The notes under the pieces were generated by a model that was given only the letters and a program-made list of their open reading frames with translations, had not been told where the DNA came from and did not search any database. Shown here in pieces: positions 25,205 through 37,800 of a stretch of 64,000 nt of DNA. Numbering within the stretch: the stretch's first letter is position 1; every line of letters begins with the position of its first letter. The stretch is from positions 240,001 through 304,000 of the forward strand of contig NW_024753943.1 of assembly GCF_018991925.1 (NCBI RefSeq), in the 5' to 3' direction. Position numbers and translations under genes: made by a program. The DNA comes from Homarus americanus (Eukaryota; Arthropoda; Malacostraca; Decapoda; Nephropidae).

Positions 25205-26571
25205 TTTCTTGAACCTTTCATCTCTCCTTCTCTCTTCTTTCTATTGCTACTTGCGCCTTTATCTTCTCTCTCCTTCTAACAACTTTTCTATTTTATTTTG
25301 ACCATCTTCTTGCTAAGTTCTTCTATTCATTGAATTTTTGTATCTCTCATTTTTCGCTGTTTCTAGTGTTTTTATCATCTTTCTCTCTTCCTTGTCACCC
25401 CCTCTTTTATTTCTTTTTCGCCTTTGTAAACTTTCGCTATATATTTGCATATACATCACCCTATTCTTTCCTCTCTCTCTCTCTCTCTCTCTATTTCTTC
25501 TTGCCTCTTCCTCTCCATTTCGTCTCCCTCTTTATTACTCCCCCTTTTTTCTTCTTCTTTATTACTTCTTCCACCTTTCTCTCTCGCTTTTTTAATCATT
25601 TACTCTCCCTCTTCCCCTTCTTACTTACTCCCATTTCCTCTCTACATATCCCCTCTTTATTCACTTTCCTTCTCACTCCTTCTCTCACCTGTCTCTACCC
25701 TTCAAACCTTGTAAAAGGAGGAGAAAAGCAGAAGGAAGAGGAGGAGGAAGAAGAGAACGGGGAGGAAGAAAAATGGGAGGAAGAAGAGGAGGAGAAATGC
25801 AGAAGGAAAAGGAGGAGGGAGAAAAAGGGGAAGGAAGAGGAGGAGGAGGAGGGAGGGAGGGAGGGATGATGGTGGGACGTGTTAAGGAGGCAAAAGAGGA
25901 GGAGGAGGAGAAGGGACAAGAAGAGTAAGGCCTGTTGAGATGAAGAGGAAGGAAGTGGGACATAGGGTTGGTGAAGGAGGGGAAGAGGGGTGGTGTGGAG
26001 TTGAAGGGGAAGAGGAGGAAGGGGTGGGCTGGTGGAAGAGGAGGGATCGTAATGTTAAAAGAGGTGAAAGAAGCGTAGGTGAGGAGGAGGAGGAGGAGGA
26101 GGAGGAGGGAAGGAAGGAAAGGCTGTCTAGGGGCAAGCGTATCCACGGTCATCATTACCAGGCGGAGAGGTCACTGATACCTTACCATACCCTTCATCCC
26201 CCCATCTCTCTCTCTCTCTCACTCACTCCTTTCTCACCATCGTCAATTACCTCTCTCCCTCCCTACCTACTCCTTCCCTTACGTCCCTTCCTCTCTATCT
26301 ACCGTCTTCCCCTTACCTCTCCCTCCCATCCTTTCTTCCTCCCTCCCTCCCTTCTCATCACCACCATCATTTCTCCTCTTCTTCTCTCCACCTTCCACTT
26401 ATTATTTCTGCCATGAAAGAAAGTTTAAATTTCCCTTATACCTTCCAACACTTTTACTTTAATTTCCTTTCTTTTTTCTCTTTCTCTTGGAAGACAATTA
26501 ACAGATTCACTTCCTTTTCCCCCTTTTAATTGGCCTGACAGGGAAAGCTCCTGTCGGGTTTAGAGTATTTT

Positions 26572-26641
<70 letters not shown>

Positions 26642-27083
26642 CAGCTATATATAGAGAGATTAATTTGATATGATGAAAGCCTTAATGAGCAGCGGCACCT
26701 GAGTAGTTACATAAACTTTGTGGATTACGAGAAAGGTGAGGAGAGTGGTGGGAGGGCGGGGTGTATATGTGGAAGAAGAGGAGTGGTGAGGGAAGAGGGG
26801 TGGAGAGACCGAGGGACGGAGAAGGAAGAGGGGTGGGGAGGGAAAGGTGGGGAAGAAGGACTATAAATGTTGTGTAAGTGGAGGAAGAGTGAAGGAAGAG
26901 GGAGGGGGTAGAAATGGGAGGGGGGAGAGGAGTGGGGAAGGATGGAGAGCTAGGGATATAGAAGTCGGAGGAGTGGGGTGAGGAGTATAAAACTGAGGAG
27001 AGGGTTGGAAGGGAGGATGGAATGGGGACTATGTGGAAGAGGAAGAGGGGAGTGGCAAGGAAGAGGGGGAGGTGATGCATTGT

Positions 27084-27122
<39 letters not shown>

Positions 27123-27125
27123 AAA
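25205..27125. repeat. Alternating polypyrimidine and polypurine blocks with (CA)n and (GA)n
   Basis: About 25205-25700 is C/T-rich, 25710-26130 G/A-rich (GGA repeats), 26190-26530 C/T-rich and 26730-27125 G/A-rich, with (CA)n at 26571-26633 and (GA)n at 27090-27119. All long open frames here (Ser/Pro/Leu-rich or Glu/Arg/Gly-rich) follow from the composition. Confidence 0.95.
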
Positions 27126-27619
27126 GGTGTACAATACAAGACAAGTGAGGAAGGTGTGAACGTCACTAATCAAAAGGGACCAGTCAAATAGTTTACCTGG
27201 ACTACGTACTTAAATACCTTAATTGTTAAAGATGAGTAATATAACGTCAACACCAACAATAGCCCTCACAGTGCCTAGGTTAACGTCACATCAAAACCTA
27301 CTTCATGTGCTAGTCATTTTCACATCCACACCTACAGCAAACTTAACAGCATCAATAACATCAACTGTTCTACTTTAACATGCCTATGCATTTGCCAGAC
27401 CCACGCCAAAAAACCACACTATTGCCCACATCAAAATCCACTATCATCGACATTTATGAGAAAACCAGCACCAACATCCACACCAACGCTTAATTTAACG
27501 ACTGTACCAATACACACTTCAACGCCTATATCGACATCCACTTCAACGCCTGCACCGACATCCACTTCAACTCTTGGACCTGAAAAAGGTTAGGTTAAGT
27601 GTTGCAAGGTTTGATAGAT

Positions 27620-27800
27620 TAGACAGGTCGGGTTACAGGGGTAGGTAAGGTGTTACAGGAACATGTATGGTGTTGCAGGAATAGGCAGGGTGTTGCAGGG
27701 ATAGGTAGGGTGTTGCAGGAAAAGGCAGGGTGTTGTAGAAACAGGCAGGGTGTTTCAGGAACAGGCAGGATGTTGCAGGGATAGGTAGAGTGTTGCATAG
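27620..27800. repeat. 20-bp minisatellite
   Basis: Imperfect units of GGGTGTTGCAGGAATAGGCA. The second half of each unit varies. Confidence 0.9.
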
Positions 27801-28194
27801 TATTAGTACAGAAGGAAAGAGGCGTTTTACCTGGCAAGCTGTTTACTGCATGACTGAGGAAAGTCAAGGGGTCAGGTCAGAGGTTAGAGTAAAAGTCATT
27901 ACAAACTACATTACATGAGGTCGGTACAGGTGTTAAGTGTTTATTACAGTGTAACAATCAGGGGTTTAGGTCTGTCTATTTGGGTCATCCAGAGGCCGAC
28001 AACCGCACACCACCTCGCCCCAGTTCTTATCACCAGTCTTGTTAATAATCTCTAGTTATTATGCACGACGCGTCTCCCACGTCCGGGTGAAGATAATATT
28101 CTAACTTATCCCCAAACTCACATTTCTGGTCGTATCACACAAAATATTCCTTGCTGGAGTAGCTAGTGAGGTTGTCTCGTGTAAATCACAGAAA

Positions 28195-28447
28195 TAGAAA
28201 GACAAAAACATATGTATTACAGAATCGGCCGGTAACTTGACGCTGATGCTGCCACCCTTTTTGAATTTAGGTACTACATTTGCCTGTTTCCACAAGTCTG
28301 GCACCACTCCCGTGTCTAATGATTTTGTAAATATATTTAATCTGTTCCTTACACTCTTTCAAAACTCGAGGGAAAATTTCATCCGGCCCTGGGGATTTTG
28401 TCTTTTTTAATTTATTTATCTTCTTAAGAACATCCTCATTTTCTGAT
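28195..28447 (-). pseudogene. CR1-like LINE reverse-transcriptase fragment
   Basis: Minus-strand reading gives EDVLKKINKLKKTKSPGPDE then IFPRVLKE, and after one frameshift GVVPDLWKQANVVPKFKKGG. SPGPDE-I-P-x-LK and the VP-x-W-K-x-A-x-V-x-P-x-FKKG block are the N-terminal (fingers) motifs of non-LTR retrotransposon reverse transcriptases of the CR1/L2 type. There is no catalytic YADD region, so it is a short dead fragment. Confidence 0.85.
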
Positions 28448-28684
28448 AGTGATATTCTTTAATTTATCTTCTTCATTTCCCTAAATATCAGTGAATATCT
28501 TGCGAAGGTCACAATATTTTTTTCCTAACACAGTGAATACGGTGATAATGGAAAGTAAACTATTTATTTGACCATTATACTTCACTTGACTATGTAATAA
28601 TTTATAGCACAAAAGTATATTATTCTACTTGTCGAAAATATCACCTTTACACTGGTGATTGGAGGTTGGCAAGTGAGTTACCTA

Positions 28685-28865
28685 CCACCACCACAGACAC
28701 TTCCCCACCACTATAAACACTTCCCCATCACCACAGACACATCCCCACCACCACTTCCCCACCACCACCTGACACTTCCCCGCCACCACCACTATAAACA
28801 CTTCCTCACCACCACAAACACTTCCCCACCGCCACCACCACAGACACTTCCCCACCACCACCATT
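28685..28865. repeat. CCACCA-rich minisatellite (CACTTCCCCACCACC)
   Basis: About eight imperfect units of ACACTTCCCCACCACCAC with TATAA or CAG variants. Confidence 0.92.
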
Positions 28866-29051
28866 CCTCCACAGTGACCAACTGATGTACTCAAGATGGA
28901 TCTGATTGTTCCTGGCTACAATATTTGACTGTCAGGTGAACAAGGTAACACCGCCACTTATACTGGGATTTAAGACGCTCATAGAAATCGTGTTTGGTTT
29001 AAACAAGATAAAATTATGAAATCACGAAGATATGACAGCAGCCCATCTTAT

Positions 29052-29154
29052 ATCACCTGAAGATTAACTACCCTAACACCCCCCCCCACCAAATGTGGCA
29101 CTTCTGTGTATAACAAGTAAAATCTGATTGGGTGCCTAATCTTCACGTGGTGGC
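29052..29154. mobile_element. Palindromic MITE, copy 2
   Basis: Left arm TATCACCTGAAGATTAACTA then CCCTAACACC. Right arm reverse complement CCACGTGAAGATTAGGCACC. Same family as 4496-4747. Confidence 0.65.
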
Positions 29155-31460
29155 TAATGTCGAGCTGAGTTTGGCTGCGCTGAGTGGTTAGTTGCTTATA
29201 TTGTTACATACGTTTTAGCCAAAAAGTGCTGTTTACATTTTGGTCCCGATAATCATAGACCACTTAGAACACTTATGAATGCACCAATGAAGACTGAAGG
29301 CATAATGTACACAGTTGAGACATCTCTATTACGCCGACTGGGAACAGCCACTTATAAGGTTTGATCATGGACACGATTAGGTGTTAATCTAATGTTCATA
29401 ATCCTCTAAAGCCGTGTTAAAGGACTCCGTATAAATGCTAAACCGGATAATGGTCGAGGGGAGAAGGTCGGGTTAATGAGCGTGGGTGGTCGCCTTGTTC
29501 TGGCACCTAACCTTAAACTCCTACAACCAAATCACGTTGAAATGGATTTCTACCCCAGTGAAGCTGTCAAGATCATTCAGTATAATTAAATTTGATCATC
29601 AACATTTCTATGCGGTCTGTGGGCTATCAATTTACGTAAATTGGAGAGAGAAAATAAGTTGTAAGGGGAAATATACACACAGCGACATACCTTATATTTT
29701 TCAGCACCAACACACACATGATAGCGTCTGTATTTTATAATCATGACAACTGGATGTATTATTTAAAGACATTTTTGTAAATATTAACTTCCATACATAT
29801 CCACTAATCGCCTCGACCGTCACTGGCGCTCCCTCCACTCCACGTCTGGCTGTCCTGGTCTAAAGTTCTTCCACATCGCCACCACACCGAACCATCTCCA
29901 GTATGGACAATGGACATACGCTCTTGTGTGTTGAAGCACATGATATAAAAGCGTCGCAGACATAAGTAATAACACTTAATCGGATGGCTGGCGTGGCCAT
30001 ATTTATTTGCTTAATTGGCACTAAGAAAATGCTGATACCTTCAAAGTGACGCTGAGAGCTCGACTCAGACACTGAACCACCCGATCAGAAACTTCCATAA
30101 CTTCGACGCTCTTGTAATAGTAGGACCGGATATTACATGCTAAATGCTCACTAACAAACTGAGTTGCTTCTGCGGGAAATAATAGAAGGCATTTTTATTC
30201 AGCTGATCAACAAAAATCACAGATGGTTAAAGAGAAATGTAAGCGCACAGCTCGACTACAGTTAAGCGCTTCGTTTGGTGTAGCCAGTCAGAACTCTCGA
30301 TACAAACGACAGGTGACATAGTCCCCATAGGTAGAAGTTCTGCACCAGTGAATACATTCTGAATAAATTACGTAATGTCATATAGATAATCAGAATTTAT
30401 TGCATATGTAATAAAATTTTTATTTGGTATATAACGATATGTTATTTTATGAAAAATCTACAAAATGGCGTAAACGAACCAGAAATAACCACCACTAATT
30501 TGCCAACAACACTGCTGGTAGTCCAAGGCGGGCGAGAAGGGGCTCGAAAGGGGTGGTAATGTGTGGTGTGATGATAGTGATGATGAGGATGAATGACGAT
30601 AATGATGGCGTATATGTGATGACGACGATGATCGCTAATGAATGATGACAATAATGATGGCGTATATCATGATGATAATGAATGATGATAAATGATGAAT
30701 GATGATGATAATGGTGATGATGAATAGCCGAGCGATGATTGGTGCTTCTGAATGATCTGATTATTATAGACTAATTCATCATCACTACAGACACACTTGG
30801 TTTGATTGGGGTGAGGTTAGGTTAAGTTCATTTCACCCACATTATGGCTTCGTCCCGTGCAACCAATAATAACCTACCTCAGAGTTCACCATTTTACTGT
30901 TATGAATGTTCAGTCATCTCTTGATTCCCTCAGTAGCAAACCCTCTGGATGAAGGCTAATATATAATGATAATACGGCGTGATTGCTAGTGGCGTAGCTA
31001 CTAGGGGGCGTATCAAAAGGCTGGTATTTTGTTTTATATAAGAACACTTGATATCGGGACACAAGCCATCTGGGTGGTTAGATTATCAATGTTGGTGCAG
31101 GCGATAACCGGAAATCGTGCTACGCCAGACATACGGCTAAACCAGAGGCGTTCCAGACCTGGACTTGTGGAGAGAAATACTCACGTTACGATATACAGCC
31201 CAAGATCCGGTAGAACCCCTGCTGTTGGTTAAATCTCCTTCTCCCTGGCTGGATTGTCAACCTGAAGTGATTGCCCTCAGTAGACCGCTCCCGAAATCCC
31301 GTGAACCCTGAGTATTCCCTCTGGAAGAATACCACCTCTTAGGATCGCCCACTGGTCCCCAGGTAAAGTCGTCCTCTACTAAGGTTCTGTTGGCCCCGCT
31401 ACAGGTCGGGCCGGGGCTGAATGTCTGCATCTCCCGTCCCTGATGCCCTGGGCCTATCAA
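29155..31460. other. No gene recognised
   Basis: AT-rich, with a diffuse (GATGAT)n/(AATGATG)n tract at 30560-30730. The last 400 bp are GC-richer and may be eroded upstream sequence of the RNase H LINE. Confidence 0.55.
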
Positions 31461-31461
31461 A

Positions 31462-32219
31462 TTGTCTCTCAGAGTTTCGACAGAGGGCATCCTCCTCAGG
31501 CAGATAACCCTCCTTGCTGCCCTTCTGCTAAGGAAGAAGCAGATGGTTTCCTTGCTATCTCTGCGATTTCAGGTCTGCTCTCGACAGGATCGCATTTGGA
31601 TCAGGGAAAATAAGGACCTCATCCTCCAGATAGGTAGGGTTAACATCCACACTTCAGGATGCAGGCCGTCCTGTGACATTCTATGGATACCCAGTCATGT
31701 CGGTATCTGGGGGGAATGAGGCAACAGATGGCCTTGCCAGACGGCTGCAACAAGGCCACGCCCTGACTGCGTGTTCCTCAGAACACTTTTGGCTTAGGAC
31801 CCAAATTTGCCGCAAACAGAGAAAGCTCAGGAAGCAGCCATCCCCTGAACTCCCGCTTTCACTGATGCGATGTCCCCGTAAACGCCGGCCTCTTTCGTAT
31901 GTCTATGGGAAGAAAGGTCGCGGAAAAAGGGACGTGATTGCTGCCCGTATGTCATTGGGTATGACTTTGCTTGGGTGGTATCCGCATCCCCTGAACAGCG
32001 CTCTTGGCACATTATGCAAGTAACAACGCACCATATCCACTACCTCCTAGATGTCCCACACAGCGCTTCCGTGGCGCCTGCTGGACCACCACTCCCGCGA
32101 CTATAGCGGAACACGATGATCCCTCCCCGCTACAGGCCAGATATCATGTAAATAACATTGATTATGTGTTAAGGGAATATCAACCTTCCTTCCTTAGGCT
32201 GGCTAGAATCCCTTTATAA
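31462..32219 (+). pseudogene. RNase H domain and C-terminus of a non-LTR retrotransposon
   Basis: Translation in two frames reads NKDLILQIGR ... DILWIPSHVGIWG, then NEATDGLARRLQQGHA, the signature end of a LINE-encoded RNase H domain. It is followed by a conserved tail (SLGMTLLGWYPHPLN, then LLDCPTQRFRG) and a terminal EYQPSFLRLARIPL with stop. At least two frameshifts and an internal stop break it. LINEs with RNase H belong to the I/LOA/Outcast-type groups. Upstream DNA (about 31030-31460) may be further degraded sequence of the same element. Confidence 0.8.
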
Positions 32220-32664
32220 TATCTATACTGTATAGCCACCTTGTTGCCGCAAGCTTTAATTGTTGTTATGCAGGGTACTGGTAACAACACTAGGATCGCT
32301 TCACTCTGTAAAGAATAGCTTATTGAAATTAGTTAAGATTAGTCCAGAAGTGGCCAGCATACAAGTATTTACACTATCAAGGGCAAATAATTATATTGGA
32401 AATGTTGATTTAGTGATCCCGTGCATAATTTGCTTCAGCAATAGCAACATATAGGCCCCGGGCGATACTTACCCTCTTACCATACAAAACTTCCAACTGA
32501 ACAAGGTGTTTAACACTTGAAAGCATAACCAGGCCGATAACCCTCATGTATGTATGTGTGATTTTTACTCAATAAATTCATACAAAATCAAGGTCCCAGT
32601 ACAGGTGGATAAGTACCCCGCACTGCAACAACAATGTACCGATACTAATTCTAGGATTTTATTC

Positions 32665-33000
32665 ACATATCCACATATTAGCTTAGGTTAATAGCCATCT
32701 TAATAGCAGTATTATATGTCTATCCACATGATAACTTTGGTTAATAGCCATCTTAATAGCAGCATTATCTATCTTTCCACGTGCTAACTTTGGTTAATAG
32801 CCATCTTAATAGCAGTATTATCTGTCTATCCACATGCTAGCTTTGGTTATAGCCATCTTAATAGCAGTACTGTACCGGTATTATCTGTCTATACCACATG
32901 CTAACTTTGGTTAATAGCCATCTTAATAGCAGTATTATCTGTCTATACCACATGCTAACTTTGGTTAATAGCCATCTTAATAGCAGTATTTTCTGTCTGA
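32665..33000. repeat. About 55-bp tandem repeat, 6 copies
   Basis: Units carry CTAACTTTGGTTAATAGCCA followed by TCTTAATAGCAGTATTATCT and GTCTATCCACATG. One copy has a 13-bp GTACTGTACCGGT-type insertion. Confidence 0.95.
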
Positions 33001-33587
33001 GCCACGGCATCCACAACTCCTGTACACACGGCAGAAAGCTACACTACCGCCTCCTCCTCCCTTGACCCCACAGTACAACAACACAACTTGTTATCACCTT
33101 ACCCTCACTCAACTGCTAATAACCACAACGTAGAGTCCTGGAAGTCCTCATGACGCCACAAACACGAGGTAATCCACAGACAGCAAACGTAAAACATGGA
33201 AATAGCGATCAAATACTGTATGACCACACACACACACGTTGCCGCCACCACTGCCCTACCTCTAATGATCACTGGCGAGTGGCGAACCCGAAGTGCTTTT
33301 CGATTCCTTAATTTATTGGTTCGCTTTACTGATTCATATGAAAATAATCGACTGGATGGCGGAAAGAACACCATACACGATTGGTCCGTCAGCTATAATC
33401 TCATTAATTTTCTTAAATCACTTCTATCCACCATTAGCTAAAATAAAACTGATAATTATTAACGAAAGAGTCAGGGGTTTCGAAGCTTCGTCAAAGATCC
33501 GCTCTTACATCACTAAACTAGTCCACAACCAAACAAGCAGTTGGCTTCCATGGTTAGCATAGTAAGCATAATACTTCCATTATTATT

Positions 33588-33798
<211 letters not shown>

Positions 33799-33814
33799 CG
33801 TACTGCTTATTTGG

Positions 33815-34010
33815 ATGTCAGTAGCATTTTACCGAATCCAGCTGGTATGAAACACAAGGTACCATGTATACTTCATTTTTAGTCCATATAACAAGCGGAC
33901 TTTGAACATATAATCAACGACCTCACCAGCCAGGACTCGAACCCTCGACCTAATGCATGGGACCAGGGAATGTTACCGACCATGCCACAAGAGCACTAAA
34001 AGTAGTTCTA
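33815..34010 (-). mobile_element. tRNA-derived SINE
   Basis: On the minus strand GTGCTCTTGTGGCATGGTCG gives an A-box-like TGGCATGGTCGG. A perfect B box GGTTCGAGTCC follows about 44 bp later, the spacing of a tRNA promoter. The body continues CTGGCTGGTGAGGTCG and runs into the (AT)n tract. The tRNA fold is imperfect, so it is a SINE head rather than a functional tRNA. An inverted copy of GGCTGGTGAGGTCG plus a (TATG)n tail sits at 34050-34088. Confidence 0.7.
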
Positions 34011-34085
34011 GACTGTGATATTTCACACAAAGCCTGTTCATCGAGCTGATGGGGCTGGTGAGGTCGAATGTATGTATGTATGTAT

Positions 34086-34180
34086 GTTATGTTGTCAAAG
34101 TAAGAGAAACAATTGAAACCCTGCAATTGTGTGTAAATGAGGCAGAAAGACAGATCAGCAACTGTACATTTGTGCTTTTA
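34086..34180. repeat. Dispersed repeat shared (inverted) with 47635-47710
   Basis: AAGTAAGAGAAACAATTG, then CCCTGCAATTGTGTGTAAAT and GAGGCAGAAAG, recur as reverse complement at 47635-47710 with few mismatches. Family not recognised. Confidence 0.7.
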
Positions 34181-34661
34181 ATTTTTCTTTCAGTGCTGCA
34201 GTGGGAAATACAGTATGTCTAGCTTGAAAACCAGTGCCACATTTCACTTTCTTGTTAATTTATTTTTAGTAATGATGCACAATAATAATTACAGTGCAGT
34301 ATGTTGAGGGGATATTCTTGTCAGGTAAATCTTTTTTCTGAAGTTGGTCACTATGTGTCTGGATGGATAAATAATTTGAAACTTTTGTTTATTTTTATTT
34401 TAATTTCTTCAAAACTTCCTTCCAAATAAACTATACATATAAAAATTATATTAACAGGTTTTGCTAATACAGTAAAACATGTTACATGATGCAATATACT
34501 TTGGTTTCTTCAGATTTGGTGGAATGTAATTCTGTAGTTAAAAAATACACCTAGAATGCAAAGAGCCCCAGTGAAGTTGTTTCATAGATGCCAGCCCAAG
34601 TAGAGTCACACAAGGAAAATAGTACAGAAAAGTAGGAGATATTCCAGGGGAATAACAGGCT

Positions 34662-34667
34662 TTTATT
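34662..34667 (-). other. Polyadenylation signal AATAAA for MAN2A
   Basis: TTTATT on the plus strand reads AATAAA on the minus strand, 17 nt after the stop codon. A second AATAAA overlaps the stop itself (34688-34683). Other T-rich matches lie near 34388 if the 3' UTR is longer. I cannot tell which is used. Confidence 0.5.
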
Positions 34668-34683
34668 AAAGATGTGTAATAGT

Positions 34684-34833
34684 TTATTCAGCAGGTGGAG
34701 GGGGAGTAGGTGGCTGGGGGAAGGTTAAACTAACAGCCCTAAGCCTGTGGTGAGGAACAATTAAGTCTGGTAAGGTTGCTAGGGGTCCTTTGCTACTAGT
34801 TGCTGTCAGAGAAGTTTTTTGCATGTTGGCAAC
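34684..34833 (-). CDS. MAN2A1: MAN2A exon E: C-terminal exon with stop
   Basis: 150 nt: 49 codons and TAA (34686-34684). The acceptor is CATTTTCAG, ending at 34834. It is in phase 0 with exon D, so the reading passes from FTLQ to [14 protein letters not shown] and later [16 protein letters not shown], ending in a short Pro-rich tail. The pattern of a small beta-strand exon ending in hydrophobic V-x-L-x-F resembles the C-terminus of Golgi mannosidase II proteins. It is assigned by phase, by the strong acceptor, by the stop followed by polyadenylation signals, and by that resemblance. It is less conserved than the other exons, so confidence is slightly lower. Confidence 0.85.
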   Translation of the reverse strand, partial: VANMQKTSLTATSSKGPLATLPDLIVPHHRLRAVSLTFPQPPTPPPPAE

Positions 34834-37800
34834 CTGAAAATGAAGAAATTATCATTATTATTATTATGCATATAAGAGGTAAAGTACAGTAGAGACTTGT
34901 CAACATGAACATGAAGTTAAGAGCTTGATTAAGATTGAAGTAATCAAACAAATGATTTAATGTGGATGTTCCAGCTAATGTAAAAAAAAAAATGTCCAAA
35001 TCATTTTATAAAGATTTAATATGTCCAAGGAAAACAAATGCATACTACAGCATTGGTTGGTAACCTGCCATTATTGATGAACCTCCATATCCATTTGGTA
35101 CAGTACTTAATGTCATGTTCATATTATCTATCATATTTTCTGGTCATTTTTTTTGGTCTTTTAATTTCATCCTTAACTCTTTCCCACTTGCATATGTTTG
35201 CAGGGAACCCTCATCCATTCTTCATGTTCCCTTTTTACTTTGTAAGAAAATACCAACTGCCTTCTTTAATTGGCAGGAAATTTTCATATTATTTTCAGCA
35301 AATGCTTCAAGTTTCCTATTTTCTTAGAGTCTTTCACAGCTAGACTTACTAAAATGTTTGGGGCTTGTTTTATGTGACCAAGTGTCCCTCAAGGAAGGGA
35401 AGCCCCACTCCCGCAAGAGGGAATAAGGAATCAATGTTTATATTTGTTGCACTACTGCTATTTAGTAAGAGAACTAGTAATGGCCAACTAATTACTGATT
35501 CCATTTTTGTCTGATTTCGAAATACTATACAGTACAGTATACTGTAGTCTCGATTTACGCGGATTTGGTTTACGCGTTTGGTCATTTACGTGGCACCTTG
35601 CCAGACCGACAATTTTTATTTAAGCGGTATTTTCCATCATTTACGTGGGAAGCGGCGCAGGCAGGGTGCGCACAAGGTCGCCCAGTCAACAAAACATTAC
35701 CGAGTTCTTCACCCGCCACCCACCACAGCCAGCCCAAATCGGTGACAGTGAGGATATGGACTTTGAGGGGTTTGACAAAGAGGCCCTGCAAGCCTCTGTG
35801 GTGGATAGTGATACAGGTAATACAAGTGATACAGGTGAGGGCCAATAATCTGCCCTCTGCCTCAGAACCAACCCCCCATCCCCGTGTAGCCAGCCATCTC
35901 TTCTACTAACGTAAGTGTTAAAAAACCTAATATTATTGATATTTCTCTTAAATATTAATTGTGTGTGCATACCATCATAAAATTAAGATGTTATTTTTAC
36001 TACAACGTACGTAACGTATTGTGTCTGGTGAAGTATAATTTGTTTATATACTCGAGATAATTGTTTTTAGCTCATAAAATTCATAGAAATTACCCGGCCA
36101 GAATATAATTTACATTGCTGGAATTCTTATAAGATAGTGATTAATTTGAATATAAACATGCTAAAACTTGCATTAGACATACAATTTTAGATCTAATTGA
36201 AGAATTTTATTAGACAGACCAAAAATTTTATCATTTGTGCAAAATATATGATGTTTATATTCAAATTATTCGCTGTCTTGCAAGGAATCCAGCAATGTAA
36301 ATTATATTCTCCTAACTATTATTGTGTGTGCATACCATCATAAAATTAAGATGTTATTTTTACTACAACGTACGTATTGTGTCGGAAAAAGTGTAGTTTG
36401 GGGGTCGGCCCAGTCTCTATTTCAATTAATCCCATATGTTCTGTTATTTCGTTTACTTGTTTCTAGGTTCACACGGGCCTCCACGGGTTCAATTGACCGC
36501 GTAAATCGAGACTATACTGTATTGTAGAATATAAACTTTAATTTACCAAGTACTTGTACAGTACCTGTAAATGCTACAGATTATCATTACTTTGGGCCTT
36601 TCAGAAACCTGTACCATTCATATCACAATATGTTAATTTAACCTTTGCTTAAAAGGATATAAACAGAAAATATTTGGACTACTGTATAGACAAATACTGT
36701 GTACTGTACTGTACTATGCAAAACCCCAAACCCAAGATATAAAACTCAGCACAAAGACAACTGATGATTCCATTACAGTGCTTGTACAGTCCGTAAAATA
36801 TCAACCACCACAAGGTTGGTGGAATACAAAAATGAGCGATAACAACCAATTGACACCATGTAACCACGTATATGTTTTTTACAGTTTTCACGCGGTTTTG
36901 TGCTGTTACACACAGCAGGGTGGTCGATCAAGGAGAAAAAACCCATGGCTATTGAAAACAGAAATTGTTTTAACTAAATAAAACATGCATTTGGGTTTTA
37001 CCATTTTGTCATTTTCTTGAGCTTTAAAGCAATTAATTACATTTATCTTAATAATTTCAATCAAGATCTGTGCAGTGCAGAATATTCATTATAAACTAGC
37101 TGAAAAACTATAGTATTTCCATGCCAACCTGGCCCGTAAGCCACGCTCCACTTCCATAAAAATAGCTGATTGGTTCATAGAAAATGTGTGTACTGTATAG
37201 CTGTCCATTTATTCAAACTAAATATTTTCAAAATTGGTAAGTGGACCTGTTATTCTCTAAAATAATGTTAAATATCTGGAATATCAAAATGCAAATGATT
37301 TCAAGGCATTAGCACTTCAGAAGGGATGTAATTTATTTTAGTAGATTTTTAGTTAAGATTTTTATTGCAAGTAGAGCAGGTCCAATTTTAACTTGCTGAA
37401 TTTTCATCCCATCCTTTATTTCTCCTTAGTATGTGGTGGCCTTTGGAGTAGTCAGGGAAGTATAAACGTACTGTACTGTATGTGGTGTGGAGCAGTGTTG
37501 CTAGAGGCCAGACAACCAGCTTCAGGGGTCTGGTCCATTATATATTTTTTCCAATACCTGTAATGTGTACTGTACAGTATTTTTAAACTGTACAGCATAA
37601 TAAAACAAAAATATGTACAATCATTAGGTTTTTTTTTCTTGTTTGTGAAATGATTTTGTGTTTTTGGGGTATGATATTGGGTATTTGTATCATTGGGGAA
37701 TTAAACCCCATTTTCCCATGTGTTTTTCTATTTGAGATGGAAAAGTTCTTCTAATGAATGGAATTTTGGGGAACCTAACCTATTTGTATTTTGAGGGATA

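Noticed and set aside
25330..27173. Several long Ser/Pro/Leu- or Glu/Arg-rich open frames
   Set aside because: They are translations of polypurine/polypyrimidine blocks. Alternative frames are equally open and show the same bias.
33930..34005. Functional tRNA gene
   Set aside because: Pol III boxes are present but the cloverleaf is poor and the sequence continues into a SINE body. SINE preferred.
35565..35909. Alternative plus- and minus-strand frames overlapping the Tigger remnant
   Set aside because: Only one frame carries the transposase-like C-terminus. The others are shadows.
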